Positions 12,751 to 12,920 of a stretch of 12,920 bases of DNA are shown one piece after another. Source of the DNA: Armatimonadota bacterium (GTDB lineage: Bacteria; Armatimonadota; HRBIN16); contig JAPWUZ010000048.1 in assembly GCA_028275265.1 (NCBI GenBank), positions 1 to 12,920 on the forward strand, in the 5' to 3' direction. The number at the start of each line of letters is the position of its first letter. Positions within the stretch are counted from its first letter, which is position 1. The notes beneath the pieces were generated by a model. The model had not been told where the DNA came from. It saw only the letters and a program-made list of their open reading frames with translations, and ran no database searches. Both the position numbers and the translations under genes were made by a program.

Positions 12751-12920
12751 TTACAGCATCGCGGCGTAGCGTAACCCCTCGGTATCCCACCAGCGCAGCG
12801 TGACTTTCTCCGCAAAATCCGCACACTCTTCCCACTCACGCACCATCAACGGTTCACCCCGCGCCGCTTCGAACTGCAAACCCAGCGAGGCATTATTGAG
12901 CAGGACCACATCTACCGGTA
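12751..12920 (-). CDS. C-terminal part of a probable minimal nucleotidyltransferase (MntA-like)
   Basis: Fifty-five codons on the minus strand are open from the window edge to a TAA at 12751-12753. The fragment starts PVDVVLLNNASLGLQFEAARGEPL and ends DTEGLRYAAML. The V-D-V-V-L-L-N strand followed by a region like xxLxFEVxRxGxxLxxR, then FxxxxxxxWxDTExLR, resembles the C-terminal half of MNT-domain proteins. In these the Asp of this strand is the third metal-binding carboxylate. Some family members (MntA) are antitoxins that add AMP to a HepT toxin. The GS...D-x-D catalytic motif would lie outside the window, so activity cannot be judged. It converges on rpsI and seems unrelated to the ribosomal cluster. 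The assignment is from memory of the family. Confidence 0.55.
   Translation of the reverse strand, partial: PVDVVLLNNASLGLQFEAARGEPLMVREWEECADFAEKVTLRWWDTEGLRYAAML

Overview
The window is one long block of translation and transcription genes, almost all on the + strand. It matches the distal half of the bacterial spc operon, the alpha operon and the truA-rplM-rpsI tail. The gene order adk-map-infA-rpmJ-rpsM-rpsK-rpsD-rpoA-rplQ-truA-rplM-rpsI is typical of Gram-positive and other Terrabacteria-type genomes. The zinc-ribbon S14, the four-cysteine S4, the zinc-type adenylate kinase lid and an EF-G-2-type GTPase (the kind known from Thermus and several deep-branching phyla) fit a moderately GC-rich, possibly thermophilic lineage. 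Armatimonadota, Deinococcota-like or Chloroflexota-like bacteria are my best guesses, at low confidence.

Layout: (1) 2-1837, an EF-G-like GTPase whose N-terminus lies outside the window; it sits where rplE is normally found, just before rpsZ. (2) 1898-6050, rpsZ, rpsH, rplF, rplR, rpsE, rpmD, rplO and secY, tightly packed with short gaps or overlaps. (3) 6051-6177, a 127-bp gap with two small hairpins, one inside a REP-like motif. (4) 6178-7869, adk, map and infA, with an ATGA overlap between adk and map and a GC hairpin before infA. (5) 7870-7984, a gap with a good sigma70-type promoter whose spacer is filled by a perfect inverted repeat. (6) 7985-11065, rpmJ (38 codons), rpsM, rpsK, rpsD, rpoA and rplQ, with a strongly structured 108-bp gap between rpsD and rpoA. 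(7) 11075-12702, truA, rplM and rpsI. (8) 12722-12745, a 10-bp GC-rich hairpin between converging genes, then the 3' end of a minus-strand gene resembling a minimal nucleotidyltransferase (MntA-like).

Together the genes supply 30S proteins (S14, S8, S5, S13, S11, S4, S9), 50S proteins (L6, L18, L30, L15, L36, L17, L13), the secretion channel SecY, nucleotide balance (Adk), N-terminal Met removal (Map), initiation factor IF1, the RNA polymerase alpha subunit and tRNA pseudouridine synthase TruA. I see no tRNA, rRNA, CRISPR array, insertion sequence or phage gene. I found no wholly new multi-gene system. The most interesting signals are the EF-G-2-like gene inside the spc cluster, the inverted repeat embedded in the rpmJ promoter, and the nested RNA structure between rpsD and rpoA.
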